The notes under the pieces: generated by a model
The model's database searches: none
What the model saw: only the letters and a program-made list of their open reading frames with translations
What the model was told of the DNA's origin: nothing
Translations under genes and position numbers: made by a program
Part shown: piece by piece, positions 10,177 through 19,646 of the stretch
How the letters are laid out: each line of letters opens with the position of its first letter
Position numbering within the stretch: position 1 is the stretch's first letter
NCBI RefSeq assembly: GCF_033473495.1
Contig: NC_088936.1
Location: 1,116,001 to 1,180,000 of the forward strand
From: Cercospora beticola
Taxonomy: Eukaryota > Ascomycota > Dothideomycetes > Mycosphaerellales > Mycosphaerellaceae
DNA length: 64,000 nt
Reading direction: 5' to 3'

Positions 10177-10625
10177 TCTCCAGATTTTTGTCACGACTAA
10201 AGTGTAGTGACTACGACCCCAGCAGCACAATTGGTATCCTTGCACGGGGAATGGATCTGCTTCGGGAAATTTGCGAGATCGGTGAATCTTGAGTGAGCCT
10301 ATTAGGTCACAAAATCGTCCGATGTAAGGATTCTAGTACATATTGAAAAAATCCGCAGTCCGTTCACGGCGGACTGAACTTGGCTTACTCCAAATTCTCG
10401 AACCTGTTGACTCTGTTGCTGGCCGTGTGTCTCCCAATTTGTCCTTCGGATCGAGATCTATGCCCTAGGAGAAGGTATAGCTTTTCAAGACACTCTGCGG
10501 AGTCTGCGATCCCAGTATATAACCATCTGCATGGGCGACATGCCATTGTCGTGGCCAGAGACAGGCCAGTCAAGGTAAGCGAAGTATGATGAAGCTCGTA
10601 TCGCGAACGTATCTTTTCGTAACGA
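10177..10625. other. Intergenic region
   Basis: No supported gene. A hydrophobic open stretch from about 10380 has no ATG start. Confidence 0.5.
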
Positions 10626-11132
10626 TCAATGCAATTGACAGTCGTTGACATATGTTTGCGGTGTCTTGCCTCTTCCACCATGAATAATGAAAGAAGTCTC
10701 TCCACTGGCCCGCACTTCGCCTTGACCACGGACTCGATATTTCTCGAACCTCACCGGCACTCCAAGCCTTTCGAGGACCGCTTTGATGACTCTCACAGCG
10801 TCAGGAAGCGCTACCTCGTTCTCGTGAACGGCAGCCAGAACAACACCGGTAGCATGGGGAAACAGACCAGCAGCTCGACCCAGGCTGGAGTGGCAAACGA
10901 CTTCGGCCATCAAATCACGAACATTCTGATCTCCGTTTCTCGTGCTCGTGCGTGGTGCGATATGAGCAAGGATTGCCCCATATTCAGACATGACAGCGAC
11001 CGCGGTGCAACCATTGAGTCCTTCTGTTGCAAGGAACTGCAAGTTAGCGGACCAGGGACCGGATCTGACTTCGTTAATTGGAACGAAGACCGTGTCATTT
11101 CTGTGTCGAATCTGTTGAAGAGTGACTGCCAT
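10626..11132 (-). CDS. Conserved-looking small protein of unknown function
   Basis: 168 aa, single exon from an ATG at 11132; an in-frame codon stretch upstream looks non-coding. It has a compact alternating pattern, with a hydrophobic core segment NGCTAVAVMSEYGAILAHIAP (about residues 37-57) and a helix-rich middle. A C-terminal section contains a SFIIHGGRGKTPQ loop. It lacks a signal peptide or membrane segment. It resembles short uncharacterised ascomycete proteins with the GCTAVA...AILAHI pattern, but I cannot name a function. It is convergent with the secreted-protein genes and runs in the same direction as UTP6. Confidence 0.6.
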   Translation of the reverse strand: MAVTLQQIRHRNDTVFVPINEVRSGPWSANLQFLATEGLNGCTAVAVMSEYGAILAHIAPRTSTRNGDQNVRDLMAEVVCHSSLGRAAGLFPHATGVVLAAVHENEVALPDAVRVIKAVLERLGVPVRFEKYRVRGQGEVRASGETSFIIHGGRGKTPQTYVNDCQLH

Positions 11133-11665
11133 CTTGTCTCTGTGTAGGTTGAAGTTGTGGGAGTGACATAATTGCCGACATACGTAGGGTGTTTTCTGAA
11201 TGGAGCACTGTAGGTGAAATGAGGGAGTCGACTTGTTCACTAGCAGACACTAACTTCAACCAATGGTTGGTTCCACTGTTGATGTCAGCAGCTGAATGGG
11301 TTTGACAGGCCATAGCAGCGATAAGTAGATGTCCTGCCTGTCTGAGTCCAGCTCGAGTATCGTCTCCTGCCACATCACTCCTTGCCTGGCCTTTCGCCAT
11401 GATTCTTTCCTTCTGATCAAGATTATCAGGTGGCGTAAATCGTTCGCGCCGTAGCCAGTTGCTGTCTGATAAGTTCGAGGAGAGAAGTGCCCTGAAAGTC
11501 GTCAGTCTCAAGCGCCTCTCGTTGTACTGTTGGGCTCCTGTGACCACTTCCATTCCTTGCACACGAGTGAGCAGAGCAAGTGCAGTTTCTGATAAGATCA
11601 ATTGCATTCTGGGGTATCTTAAGGATGATCAGCAGAGCAGACGCACAAAAATCTCGTCGCGTTCA
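11133..11665. other. Intergenic region
   Basis: Holds one 170-codon minus-strand open frame (11095-11607) with no recognisable domain; it may be the 5' region of the unknown gene. No other content is supported. Confidence 0.4.
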
Positions 11666-13027
11666 CTAATTTGAGGCCCCAACATAATCATCTCGAATCT
11701 CTGCGACCAGTCGCTCGAGTGTCCGAATATCTTGCGAAGCACCTTCGTATTGCAGCTTTGCGACGATGACAGCAGTCGGATGTTGTCTGCCAGACTGATT
11801 GGGTGCATCCGCGGAGAGCTTCAAGTTCCTCTTGACGGTCGACTCCAGTACCTTGACCACACCACGATCCATCTGCCCAGCATGCTGTAAGTATGGGAGA
11901 AGAAGTAGAGCAATCTTCTCGGCCATGTTCGGCCGTCCAGTGTCCACGAGGGTCTCTCGGCCAGTCTTGATGTGGCCCAGAGCTCGCGTAAGAGCAGCTG
12001 GAAAGGCGGCGCTGCGTGAATCGAGGCCGTGAAGTTCGTTCTTTGCTTCGCAGATGATGTGCTCCGCTGAGGTCGATGCATCTGTGCGCAGCCATTCAAG
12101 GATGTGATCTCGCACATTCTCAATTGCTGGAACCTGTTCAAAGCTTGCGACCAGGTCGTACATCTCTTCTGCGATCCCAGCCGCTTTCGCCGCAAATTGC
12201 TTCATTGCAGCATCGAAGATGGCCATAGGTATCCCACCCGTGAACGCAGGCGCATCCTTCAGCCTCTTTAGCAGATCCGTATTGACCTCTTCGACACCTT
12301 TCCCGGCCTCGTCGTCTTCGAAGTCTGCGGCTGTCACTGCAGGTAGTTTGACCTCGTCACCATCTCCTCCCAAGCCCTCCTCCTCGCCCGTACCCGTCAT
12401 CTGACTATCCTCATCGATGCCCAAGATCTTTCTTCTGGCCGCCAACTTCGCCAAATACGTGAGCTCAAGCCTCAGGTACTCAATCCAGATTCTCTTCTCC
12501 TCTTTACAGAATCGCAGGCCTCTCTGGAAATATGACCTGGCCGTTCCCATATCACCTTGCACTTCAGCGTAGTGCTTGGCAGCGAGGACCCAAAGTTTCC
12601 AGTTGCGCGTGTGCAATCTCAGCATTCTGGTAAGAACCTTTGCCAGCTTCTTGTTCGCTTTCTCTTTCTTGCAGAAATCCACGTATTGCATCCAGAGCCC
12701 AACATCGCCTGGAAACTTCTTCACTGCACGATCGAGAATGAAGAAGACAGTCCGTTGGCCATTAAAATTCGTGGTGGCGGTCTTTTGAATGCCAAGTCGT
12801 TTACAGCGCTTTTTGAGCAGGGAATACAGGTTCATCTCATGCTGAGCATATCGAGCATAGTCGGCGGGCGTGCTGCCACGGGCGTTGAGGGTATGTTCGA
12901 AATCGGATCGCTTCTTGGTAATGGCGGCAATTTGATCTCGCGTGAAGATTTCTTTTGCTTCATACTCTCTCAGCTCGGGCACGTACTGCTCGAGGTAGAA
13001 GCGCGCTTTGTCGGACGCGGCGGCCAT
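11666..13027 (-). CDS. UTP6: U3 snoRNP protein Utp6
   Basis: Component of the small-subunit processome (UtpB subcomplex) in the nucleolus, needed for 18S pre-rRNA processing. 453 aa in one exon, close to the yeast length of 440. The N-terminus carries the conserved block with RFYLEQYVPELREYEAK and KKRSDFEHTLNARG. HAT half-TPR repeats follow from about residue 70 to 200, with W/Y-spaced units such as VGLWMQYVDFCKK, WKLWVLAAKHYAE and KRIWIEYLRLEL. A low-complexity acidic segment sits near 210-235, and a more variable helical C-terminus completes the protein. It is divergent from CWH43 with 342 bp between the starts. Confidence 0.9.
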   Translation of the reverse strand: MAAASDKARFYLEQYVPELREYEAKEIFTRDQIAAITKKRSDFEHTLNARGSTPADYARYAQHEMNLYSLLKKRCKRLGIQKTATTNFNGQRTVFFILDRAVKKFPGDVGLWMQYVDFCKKEKANKKLAKVLTRMLRLHTRNWKLWVLAAKHYAEVQGDMGTARSYFQRGLRFCKEEKRIWIEYLRLELTYLAKLAARRKILGIDEDSQMTGTGEEEGLGGDGDEVKLPAVTAADFEDDEAGKGVEEVNTDLLKRLKDAPAFTGGIPMAIFDAAMKQFAAKAAGIAEEMYDLVASFEQVPAIENVRDHILEWLRTDASTSAEHIICEAKNELHGLDSRSAAFPAALTRALGHIKTGRETLVDTGRPNMAEKIALLLLPYLQHAGQMDRGVVKVLESTVKRNLKLSADAPNQSGRQHPTAVIVAKLQYEGASQDIRTLERLVAEIRDDYVGASN

Positions 13028-13369
13028 GTTGTTGTCCAGGAATGGCGGTGGGAGCGGAGTGGCGAGGAGAGGTGATGGTGCAGACGACGCGCAGGATGCA
13101 AAGCTGTAGGCAGAAGTCTCCCTAGCGTCTCGCTTGTGATAAAGCGCGATAAGGCAGCACGGATAAACTGCTCTTCCGGCGCGCCGCGCATCCCTCGGCG
13201 TGTCGCGTGGTTGGCGTGTTCAGGGTGAGCTGGCTTCTGGACTTTCTGACATGTGAAGAAGAACACCACCACCACCACTCTCCTTTTCTCCTTCTGTTCC
13301 TTTCTTCCTCTTCTGCCCACTTTAATGGGAGCAGCTTCGCCATAATGCCTCCCAAACACCGCGACGGCG
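13028..13369. promoter_or_regulatory. Divergent promoter between UTP6 and CWH43
   Basis: 342 bp serving both genes. It includes a short CAC trinucleotide run (about 13265-13280) and pyrimidine-rich tracts up to about 13320. No specific binding site is recognised. Confidence 0.5.
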
Positions 13370-16300
13370 ATGTCGTGGCCATCGTATGCATCCCTCTCCG
13401 CTGCTGCCAATGGCTTCTCCGCTGACAGGACGCGACAGATTCCCGGCTCGTTCATCACACACGCGCATACCGCAGCTGCGTACGCCGCTTTCATCAGCGC
13501 CTTCATAGTCGGAGTCTACCTGCATTACCACAAAATTGTCGAGAACGAACACTTTGGGTACCCCATCGAATGGTTCCCCTCTGTGTCAGCAACCATTGGA
13601 GATCGCTATCCCGAACGTTCCTTCTTCCAGGTCTTCATCGCCATTTGCTCTGGCCCGCGATTCGCTCTGTGCTTCCTCTGGTGGTGTCTGGGCAAGAAGC
13701 CTAATGGCAGCAATAGACTTGTCAACTTCGTTGCAGGCGTGGGAGTTTTCAGGACTCTGACTTGTGGAGGCTGGACATACGTGACTTCGACCGATGATCA
13801 CGATTGGCATGACATTTTCATGATCAGCTACTTGGTCGCCACTTTGCCATGGACCATTGGGTGCATTGCGCTCAGTCCGCCTAATCCGCAGGCCATAAAG
13901 CTGCGAAAGTACCTAGGAGGCACCTTCTTTGCGACTCTTGGGCCCCTCGTCTACTTTTTCATCCAGCATAAGGTGCACCGCGTTCCTGGTGGTAAGCTTG
14001 TCTCTGAAAATATCGCTATAAAGTCAATCACTGATGAAGCGCAGCATACACCATCTACGCTTTCTTCGAGTGGTCGCTTGTGCTCCTCGACGTGGCCTTC
14101 GACGCAGTCACTGCATACGATTTCAGCAGCTTCGAGATTCAGATCAAAGATGTCAAGGGACTCAGCAAGGGGTACGTCCGTTGGCTTCCGAAATAGCTGG
14201 TACGATGAATGTGCTCGCTTGCCCTTGCCGGTAAACTGACAGTCAAATCCACAGAGGCAATGTCGCAGAGAGGACGCTGGAGAAGCAAAAGAATAAGCCC
14301 ATCGGCAGCGTCTTCGATGCCAGCGCATTTACCTGGGACGAGATGCTTGATGCAGCCGCTGATGTCTACCTGGGCTACATCTTCTGGACGATCCTCACAT
14401 CGCTCGGTGTTGTGGTGTGGTACTTCCCACTTTGGCACATGGGCATCTCTGGCTACGAAGTCGCTGTTATGTCTACTGTCTCGCCTGCGCTGCTCGGCAT
14501 TCCTCCACTCCGACGATTGGTGACTCGCAACATTTCACTCGTGATGCTTACCTCAGGAGTTGGACTCCTCGCATACCTCGTGGTGAACCCACCAAAGCGT
14601 CTCGGACTGGTCAGCTTCGGTGTCTGGCAGGGCACTCTTGCCTGGGTTGCACTTTGGTGGAGCAAGAGAAACCAGCCAGCGATGCTCGAGGCGAAGATTT
14701 CCGCCTGGCTTCTTGGTCTCGTTGCAAGCAGCATCTCCAAATTTGCATTCTGGACGAACAACCCGCTATGGCCAATTATGCACGATGCCAATGGAGGCCT
14801 CAATAAGACTGGTATTGTTTTGTTCCTCCTTGCCGTTGCACGTGCCTACCAAAAGCAGAATAAGAACATTGGTAGCGAGCGCAACTTGGACAAGCCAAAG
14901 GGACCTTCAATTCTCGCTGCAATGGGTGTCGCAGGTGCCACTTTCGGTCTTCACTCTTTGCTTTCCGACTCAAGTACTATGATCTTGTGGGTTTGGGAAG
15001 GCTTCCCTGTTCGCGGCCCTCTCGCCTCGCCCCACGGAGCATGGACTATCGGTGCCATGGGCCTAGGGCTGCTCATTGGACTCTGGTACCCAAACTTGTC
15101 CCGCGGCTGGGCAGCCTACGGCATTGGTTCTGTCGGCGCTGCACTACTTACACTCAAGTCGCATTGGACGGGTTATTATGGCGGCCTCACTCTGGCAGTC
15201 TATCTCATGGCCGTCACTCCTTCGTTGATCACGAATGCCGTGCGCTTTGCACCAGGACGAACATTCTTCTTCGGCTTCTTTTTGTACAACTTCCTGGTTC
15301 TCTTCCACGTCTGGGTTGTAGCCTATGCTTTCGTACCCGGTGGCCCTGCCGTTCGCGAGCATACCGATTGGGTCATGCTCACCACGATGCTTTTTATCGG
15401 TGGCGGTGTCTTCTCTTCAATTCACAACAGCAGTCCTGCGAAGCAGAGGTCCTTCCAGCCGCCACCAAATCCTGCTGCGAAGAGGCAAAGGAGCTACTTC
15501 ATCTACGCGCTGCTCGGCCTACAACTCATCAGTGTGAGTGTCGCCTACCTTCGCTTCCCTACATACAACTACCAGCCATACCACAAGGATAGCAAGCTCA
15601 TCACTGCCGGCATTTGGACTATTCACTTCAGTATTGACAACGACATGTGGAGTTCTGAGCGTCGCATGGAGGCTCTCATTCGCGAGACGGAGCTCGATGT
15701 GGTCGGTCTGCTGGAGTCGGATCTCCAGCGCATCATCATGGGCAACCGCGACACCACTCAATACCTCGCAGAGGAGCTCGGCATGTACGTCGACTACGGT
15801 CCAGGTCCAAACAAGCACACCTGGGGCAGTGCGCTTCTTTCCAAATTTCCCATCGTCAATTCGACACATCATCTGCTGCCATCGCCAGTTGGTGAGTTGG
15901 CTCCGGCGATTCATGCAACTATTGATGCTTATGGCGAGCTGGTCGACGTCTTCGTCTTCCACTCTGGACAAGAAGAGGACCCAGAAGATCGACGTCTGCA
16001 GACCGAATATCTCAGCAAGCTCATGGGCAGCACAAACAGACCTAGCATTCTGCTTTCCTACCTGGTCACGAAGCCCAAGGAAGGCAATTACAATGGCTAT
16101 GTCTCGGAGACCTCTGGCATGAGAGACATCGATCCATCCGACTGGGATCGCTGGTGCGAATACATCTTATACAAGGGCCTCAGGCGTACTGGATACGCCC
16201 GTGTCTCAAGATCTACCATCACAGATACGGAATTGCAGGTCGGAAAGTTCGTCGTAGGCCAACCTGAGGGTACTGATGATCTCATTCCTGAGGATCAGGT

Positions 16301-16394
16301 GCCTGAGCCGTTGCGCTTCCCACAAATGTTCAGAGGCAATGGCGTGAGAGATCACAGATATCATGTGTTTAACGAACCCAGATACTATGCTTAA
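13370..16394 (+). CDS. CWH43: Cwh43-type protein for GPI-anchor lipid remodelling
   Basis: Multi-pass ER membrane protein that puts ceramide into the lipid part of GPI anchors. 962 aa (yeast Cwh43 is about 950) from exons 13370-13991, 14045-14171 and 14255-16394, with introns of 53 and 83 bp. The N-terminal 230 or so residues form the Frag1/PGAP2-like domain with several membrane helices and the conserved FPSVSATIGDRYPERSFF segment. A central block of many membrane segments follows (about residues 290-690). The C-terminal part is a soluble endonuclease/exonuclease/phosphatase-fold domain (about 690-962) with ELDVVGLLESD and HTWGSALLSKFPI. The N-terminal and C-terminal halves are separate subunits in animals (PGAP2 and PGAP2IP); in fungi they are fused. 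Confidence 0.92.
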
Positions 16395-17071
16395 AGGCTG
16401 CGAAAGTACTGATGATCGAAGAGTGAAAAGAAAGCGGAATGTACAAAAGGAAAGGATGTATTGGTATCGATTGATTGAGTAGTGTATGATCGAAATATGA
16501 ATTGTTCGTCAAAGGTCATCTGTCGATGGACAGACCCACAAGTCTCGTACAGTACAGGGAAGCCGGCTGTTGTTCGGAAACAGCTCCAAGCATGATGCAA
16601 TTGCGGCGTATGTTCGTGTACGCGCACACTTCTCGAAGACCAGCTTACACGACATCCGAACATCAAGTCGACGCAAGACGCGCAATGAAGAGCGGAGATG
16701 TCATGCTGTGTCGCCATTAGCTGTCGACTCCCCGCAGATCCCGGGAGCACGATTGGAAGATGTGATTCTGGGCTGGAAGGACTGTCAGCCATGAGAGCCT
16801 TCTCCAATGGGACCCGCACGTCGTCACAATGTTGGCATGTGCGTTGCGTGCTGCAATGCCGTACGCATAAAGGAACGTACAGCAATGACGTTGACTGGCA
16901 GATCGCTACAGCTTCTACGACTTGATGTTGAATACCTCCCAGTCTCTGCTTGATTGAAACAAACTCATCTCTGATCAATCAATCCTTGGTCCTGTTCGAA
17001 GCCACTCCAAAGAACGCCCACTCACAGACATTATTGACAAGCTGTCATATTTTAGAGTCCAAGCTGAGAAG
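16395..17071. other. Intergenic region
   Basis: 3' region of CWH43 and promoter of the next gene. A 195-codon minus-strand frame (16391-16978) shows no domain and is probably chance. Confidence 0.5.
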
Positions 17072-19174
17072 ATGTCAAACCCTCTTTCAACCAAATATCA
17101 GGACGATACTATGACCGTGACCCAAGCTTCAAGGCCTGGAGCAGAAGACACTGCACCAGCAGGCGTACCTACTATGACCGACCCTTCGTCCAGACAATCA
17201 GACACGTCTGCCACAAGCCCCGACACCAGCTCCATACCCGGCGCTTGGAAGTCCAGCGCAGTCGCAGCAGGCGGATTGGATGCTACGCCACAAACCGCAT
17301 CGAGCGAGCAGCAGCCTGCATCTGGTGTTCTTTCTGGCGCCAGCGTTCAGGCCGGTCTGCACCAAGCAGAGGAAACAGCCTACAAGGCTGCCGAAGCTGT
17401 ACTGGGAACCGTGCAGTCCGGCCTCGAATATGTGCAAGAGACTGTAGCAAACCACCAAAAAGCACAAGAGAACAAGGAGATCCATGAGGATGGAACGAAC
17501 TACATCAAAGAGCAGCTGGAGAACAAGGAAACAGAGACCGACAAGCTGACTACACTACCGATCGTGGATCAGAGTTCTATTCCAGAGCCGACAGGTCAAC
17601 GAGAGGAGCCCAAAGGTTTCGGTATCGGCATTCTACGCGACACAATCGAGAGCTCGTCGGCTGCAGATGTCAGCTACGAGCATCGTCCCAAGACACTTCC
17701 TCAAAGCGAGATCACCGCCCGAGAACAGGAGCGAGGAATCAAAGAAGGGGCCGATGGAACACCTGCTCGGGTGCAAGTCAGTCGCGTCCACGGTGCTTGG
17801 CCGGCCGAGGCTTCAGGTAGTGCAGAAGCTGTGCACGAGAAGAGCCAGGTTGAACATGAGCTGCTGAGCAAAGTGGGTGCCGCGCCAGTCGCGAGCGAAG
17901 GTGTTGCTCGGGTCAATGACAGTCGTACTTCGAACAACACAGCACCTACTAGGGCAGCTGAGGTTTCTGACATCGACGAAGCTCTCCGCGAGAAGAGCCA
18001 GGTCGAACGTGAATTGCTGAACAGAGTAGAGGCAGCTCCTGTGACGAGCGAGGGCGTAGCGTCGGGCAGTGAGAGCCGTACTTCGGGCAATACAGCACCT
18101 ACTGTCGGTGGCGACGTTGAGGTAGTTGGAAACTGGGGCAGCGAGACTGCCCGTGTCTTGGGATCTGCTGCAGTGGCGTCCGCGGCGGGTGCAGGCATCA
18201 GTGCTGCCAACACGATAGGACAAGGTGCCACCTCTGGTGCTCAGTCTCAAGCCCCAGTCCAGCCACTAGGAGACGACCCAGCCTACCCGCACGTGGGCAC
18301 CTCTCAGACCGGATTTGATGGCCGTCCCGGTCAACTAGATGCTGTCCCTTCAACGGCGGGCGCAGGTATCAATGCTGGCGACACGCCACAGCAAGGCATC
18401 ACGGCTGGTACTCAATCTCAACTACCAGATCATCCTCCAGGACAAGACCCATCATATCCACACGTGGGAACCTCTCAAACCGGAACTGATGGCCGTCCTG
18501 GCCAGTCGGATTCCATTCCTCCGGTGGTGATTCACACTCACGGACCAGAACCAGGCAAGGGCGTTGCCCCAATTCAAGGCTCCGATCTCGACTCCGCGAA
18601 AGAAGAAGTCTTCGGGTCCTCCAAGCCACATGAGGAATTGGGAATCACTCCTCGCGGAAGCGTACAGGAGCCGCCCAGAGATTCAATCGTGGCCAAGGAT
18701 CTGGGTCCCGCGAGCGCAGCAACCACATCTGATCCCTACGCCGAAGAAAAACAGCGGAAGAAGTCGATCTCTTCTGAACTCCCCATCCGCCCAGCTGATC
18801 AATCCGCCGCTCGAGCAGGCTCCGTAAACCCAGTCGAGACTAAGGCCGGAGAGGGACTGAGTGCGCCACCGATTACATCTGACGACTCTATCGACGACAA
18901 CACTACTCGTTCTGCTACCGATGATAGACCACGTAGCCCCAACAAGACTCAGCCAGACAGCGAGAACCCAGGTCAGACGTTCGATGCTTCAGCTCACGCC
19001 GCACCGGAGCACTCTGTTACCAAAGACCCGGGATGGAGTGGCAAAGAAAGTGTTAGAGAGCATTTGAGAAATGATACTAAGGGTGGTGTGAGGGAGAATC
19101 CGTCCGCCATTCCCATTGCGGGTGGGCAGAAGGTGGGTGAGGCTCACTGGGGTGAGAGTAAGAAATTGGAGTGA
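17072..19174 (+). CDS. Intrinsically disordered repeat-containing protein, unknown function
   Basis: 700 aa in one exon, rich in Ser, Thr, Ala, Pro, Gly, Glu and Gln, with no signal peptide or membrane span. A SSIPGAW motif lies near residue 55, and VHGAWPAEA is a related motif near 240. A short amphipathic Ala-rich helix (about 92-125) precedes a charged linker. Two tandem duplications follow: unit A of 51 residues (252-302 and 303-351; core EKSQVE.ELL..V.AAPV.SEGVA) and unit B of 57 residues (372-428 and 429-485; core YPHVGTSQTG.DGRPGQ). The C-terminal third is disordered and charged. Similar proteins in filamentous ascomycetes are uncharacterised; a stress-protective role is possible but not shown. 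Confidence 0.75.
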   Translation: MSNPLSTKYQDDTMTVTQASRPGAEDTAPAGVPTMTDPSSRQSDTSATSPDTSSIPGAWKSSAVAAGGLDATPQTASSEQQPASGVLSGASVQAGLHQAEETAYKAAEAVLGTVQSGLEYVQETVANHQKAQENKEIHEDGTNYIKEQLENKETETDKLTTLPIVDQSSIPEPTGQREEPKGFGIGILRDTIESSSAADVSYEHRPKTLPQSEITAREQERGIKEGADGTPARVQVSRVHGAWPAEASGSAEAVHEKSQVEHELLSKVGAAPVASEGVARVNDSRTSNNTAPTRAAEVSDIDEALREKSQVERELLNRVEAAPVTSEGVASGSESRTSGNTAPTVGGDVEVVGNWGSETARVLGSAAVASAAGAGISAANTIGQGATSGAQSQAPVQPLGDDPAYPHVGTSQTGFDGRPGQLDAVPSTAGAGINAGDTPQQGITAGTQSQLPDHPPGQDPSYPHVGTSQTGTDGRPGQSDSIPPVVIHTHGPEPGKGVAPIQGSDLDSAKEEVFGSSKPHEELGITPRGSVQEPPRDSIVAKDLGPASAATTSDPYAEEKQRKKSISSELPIRPADQSAARAGSVNPVETKAGEGLSAPPITSDDSIDDNTTRSATDDRPRSPNKTQPDSENPGQTFDASAHAAPEHSVTKDPGWSGKESVREHLRNDTKGGVRENPSAIPIAGGQKVGEAHWGESKKLE
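17825..18124 (+). repeat. Tandem duplication A in the disordered protein gene
   Basis: Two units of about 153 bp (17825-17977 and 17978-18124), in frame. They share the EKSQVE...ELL and EGVA...SRTS.NTAPT patterns with clear divergence at synonymous and non-synonymous sites. Confidence 0.7.
18185..18526 (+). repeat. Tandem duplication B in the disordered protein gene
   Basis: Two in-frame units of 171 bp (18185-18355 and 18356-18526) with the shared pattern AGAGI.A..T..QG...G.QSQ followed by YPHVGTSQTG.DGRPGQ.D..P. Confidence 0.75.
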
Positions 19175-19646
19175 GATGGAAAGGCGGAACACTCTTATTA
19201 TATGATGTGATATATGTTATTCAGCCATGGTTCATTCTCCCTCCTCCCTTTGCCTTGTAAGGATGTTGGCTGTAAGCTGGCCTCTTGGCATTGTCTTGAA
19301 TTGGTGACCCTTCGAAAGCATCACTATCCTCTGGTGCTCTGCTCGTTACTTCCGGGGGATGGAGTTCGAGGAGCGCCCTGCATAACAATGCTAACACGGC
19401 TGACGGCATTGTTTTAGTGGGCTAAAATACACCACCGACACCACTAGAAACTCAATCTTGCATGCAAGCGCCTCGCCAATCCGGAAACAGTAAATGCAGA
19501 AACGAGGAAGATCAGCTTTGACGATCCCCTCGAACGTCATTGGTACCGACGAATTGGGGCGAGAAAAGCGATGGGCTTCGTCCTGCCGCAAAATGTCAGT
19601 GGAAACAGATCAGAGAAAACAATGGCACTTCTGTTAGGTCTAGATC
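19175..19646. other. Intergenic region
   Basis: No supported gene between the disordered-protein gene and the asparagine synthetase gene; it should contain the promoter of the latter. Confidence 0.5.

Noticed and set aside
10380..10589. Hydrophobic N-terminus suggesting a third small secreted protein
   Set aside because: The frame begins with TTG, not ATG, and no exon 2 with the paralog cysteine frame follows.
11095..11607. 170-codon minus-strand frame upstream of the unknown 168-residue gene
   Set aside because: No domain or signal; it overlaps the start of the better supported gene, and composition looks non-coding.
13265..13280. CAC repeat as a possible unstable microsatellite
   Set aside because: Only a few units long; unremarkable in a promoter.
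16391..16978. 195-codon minus-strand frame after CWH43
   Set aside because: Irregular composition with many Cys, His and Ser, no motif, and it begins inside the 3' region of CWH43.
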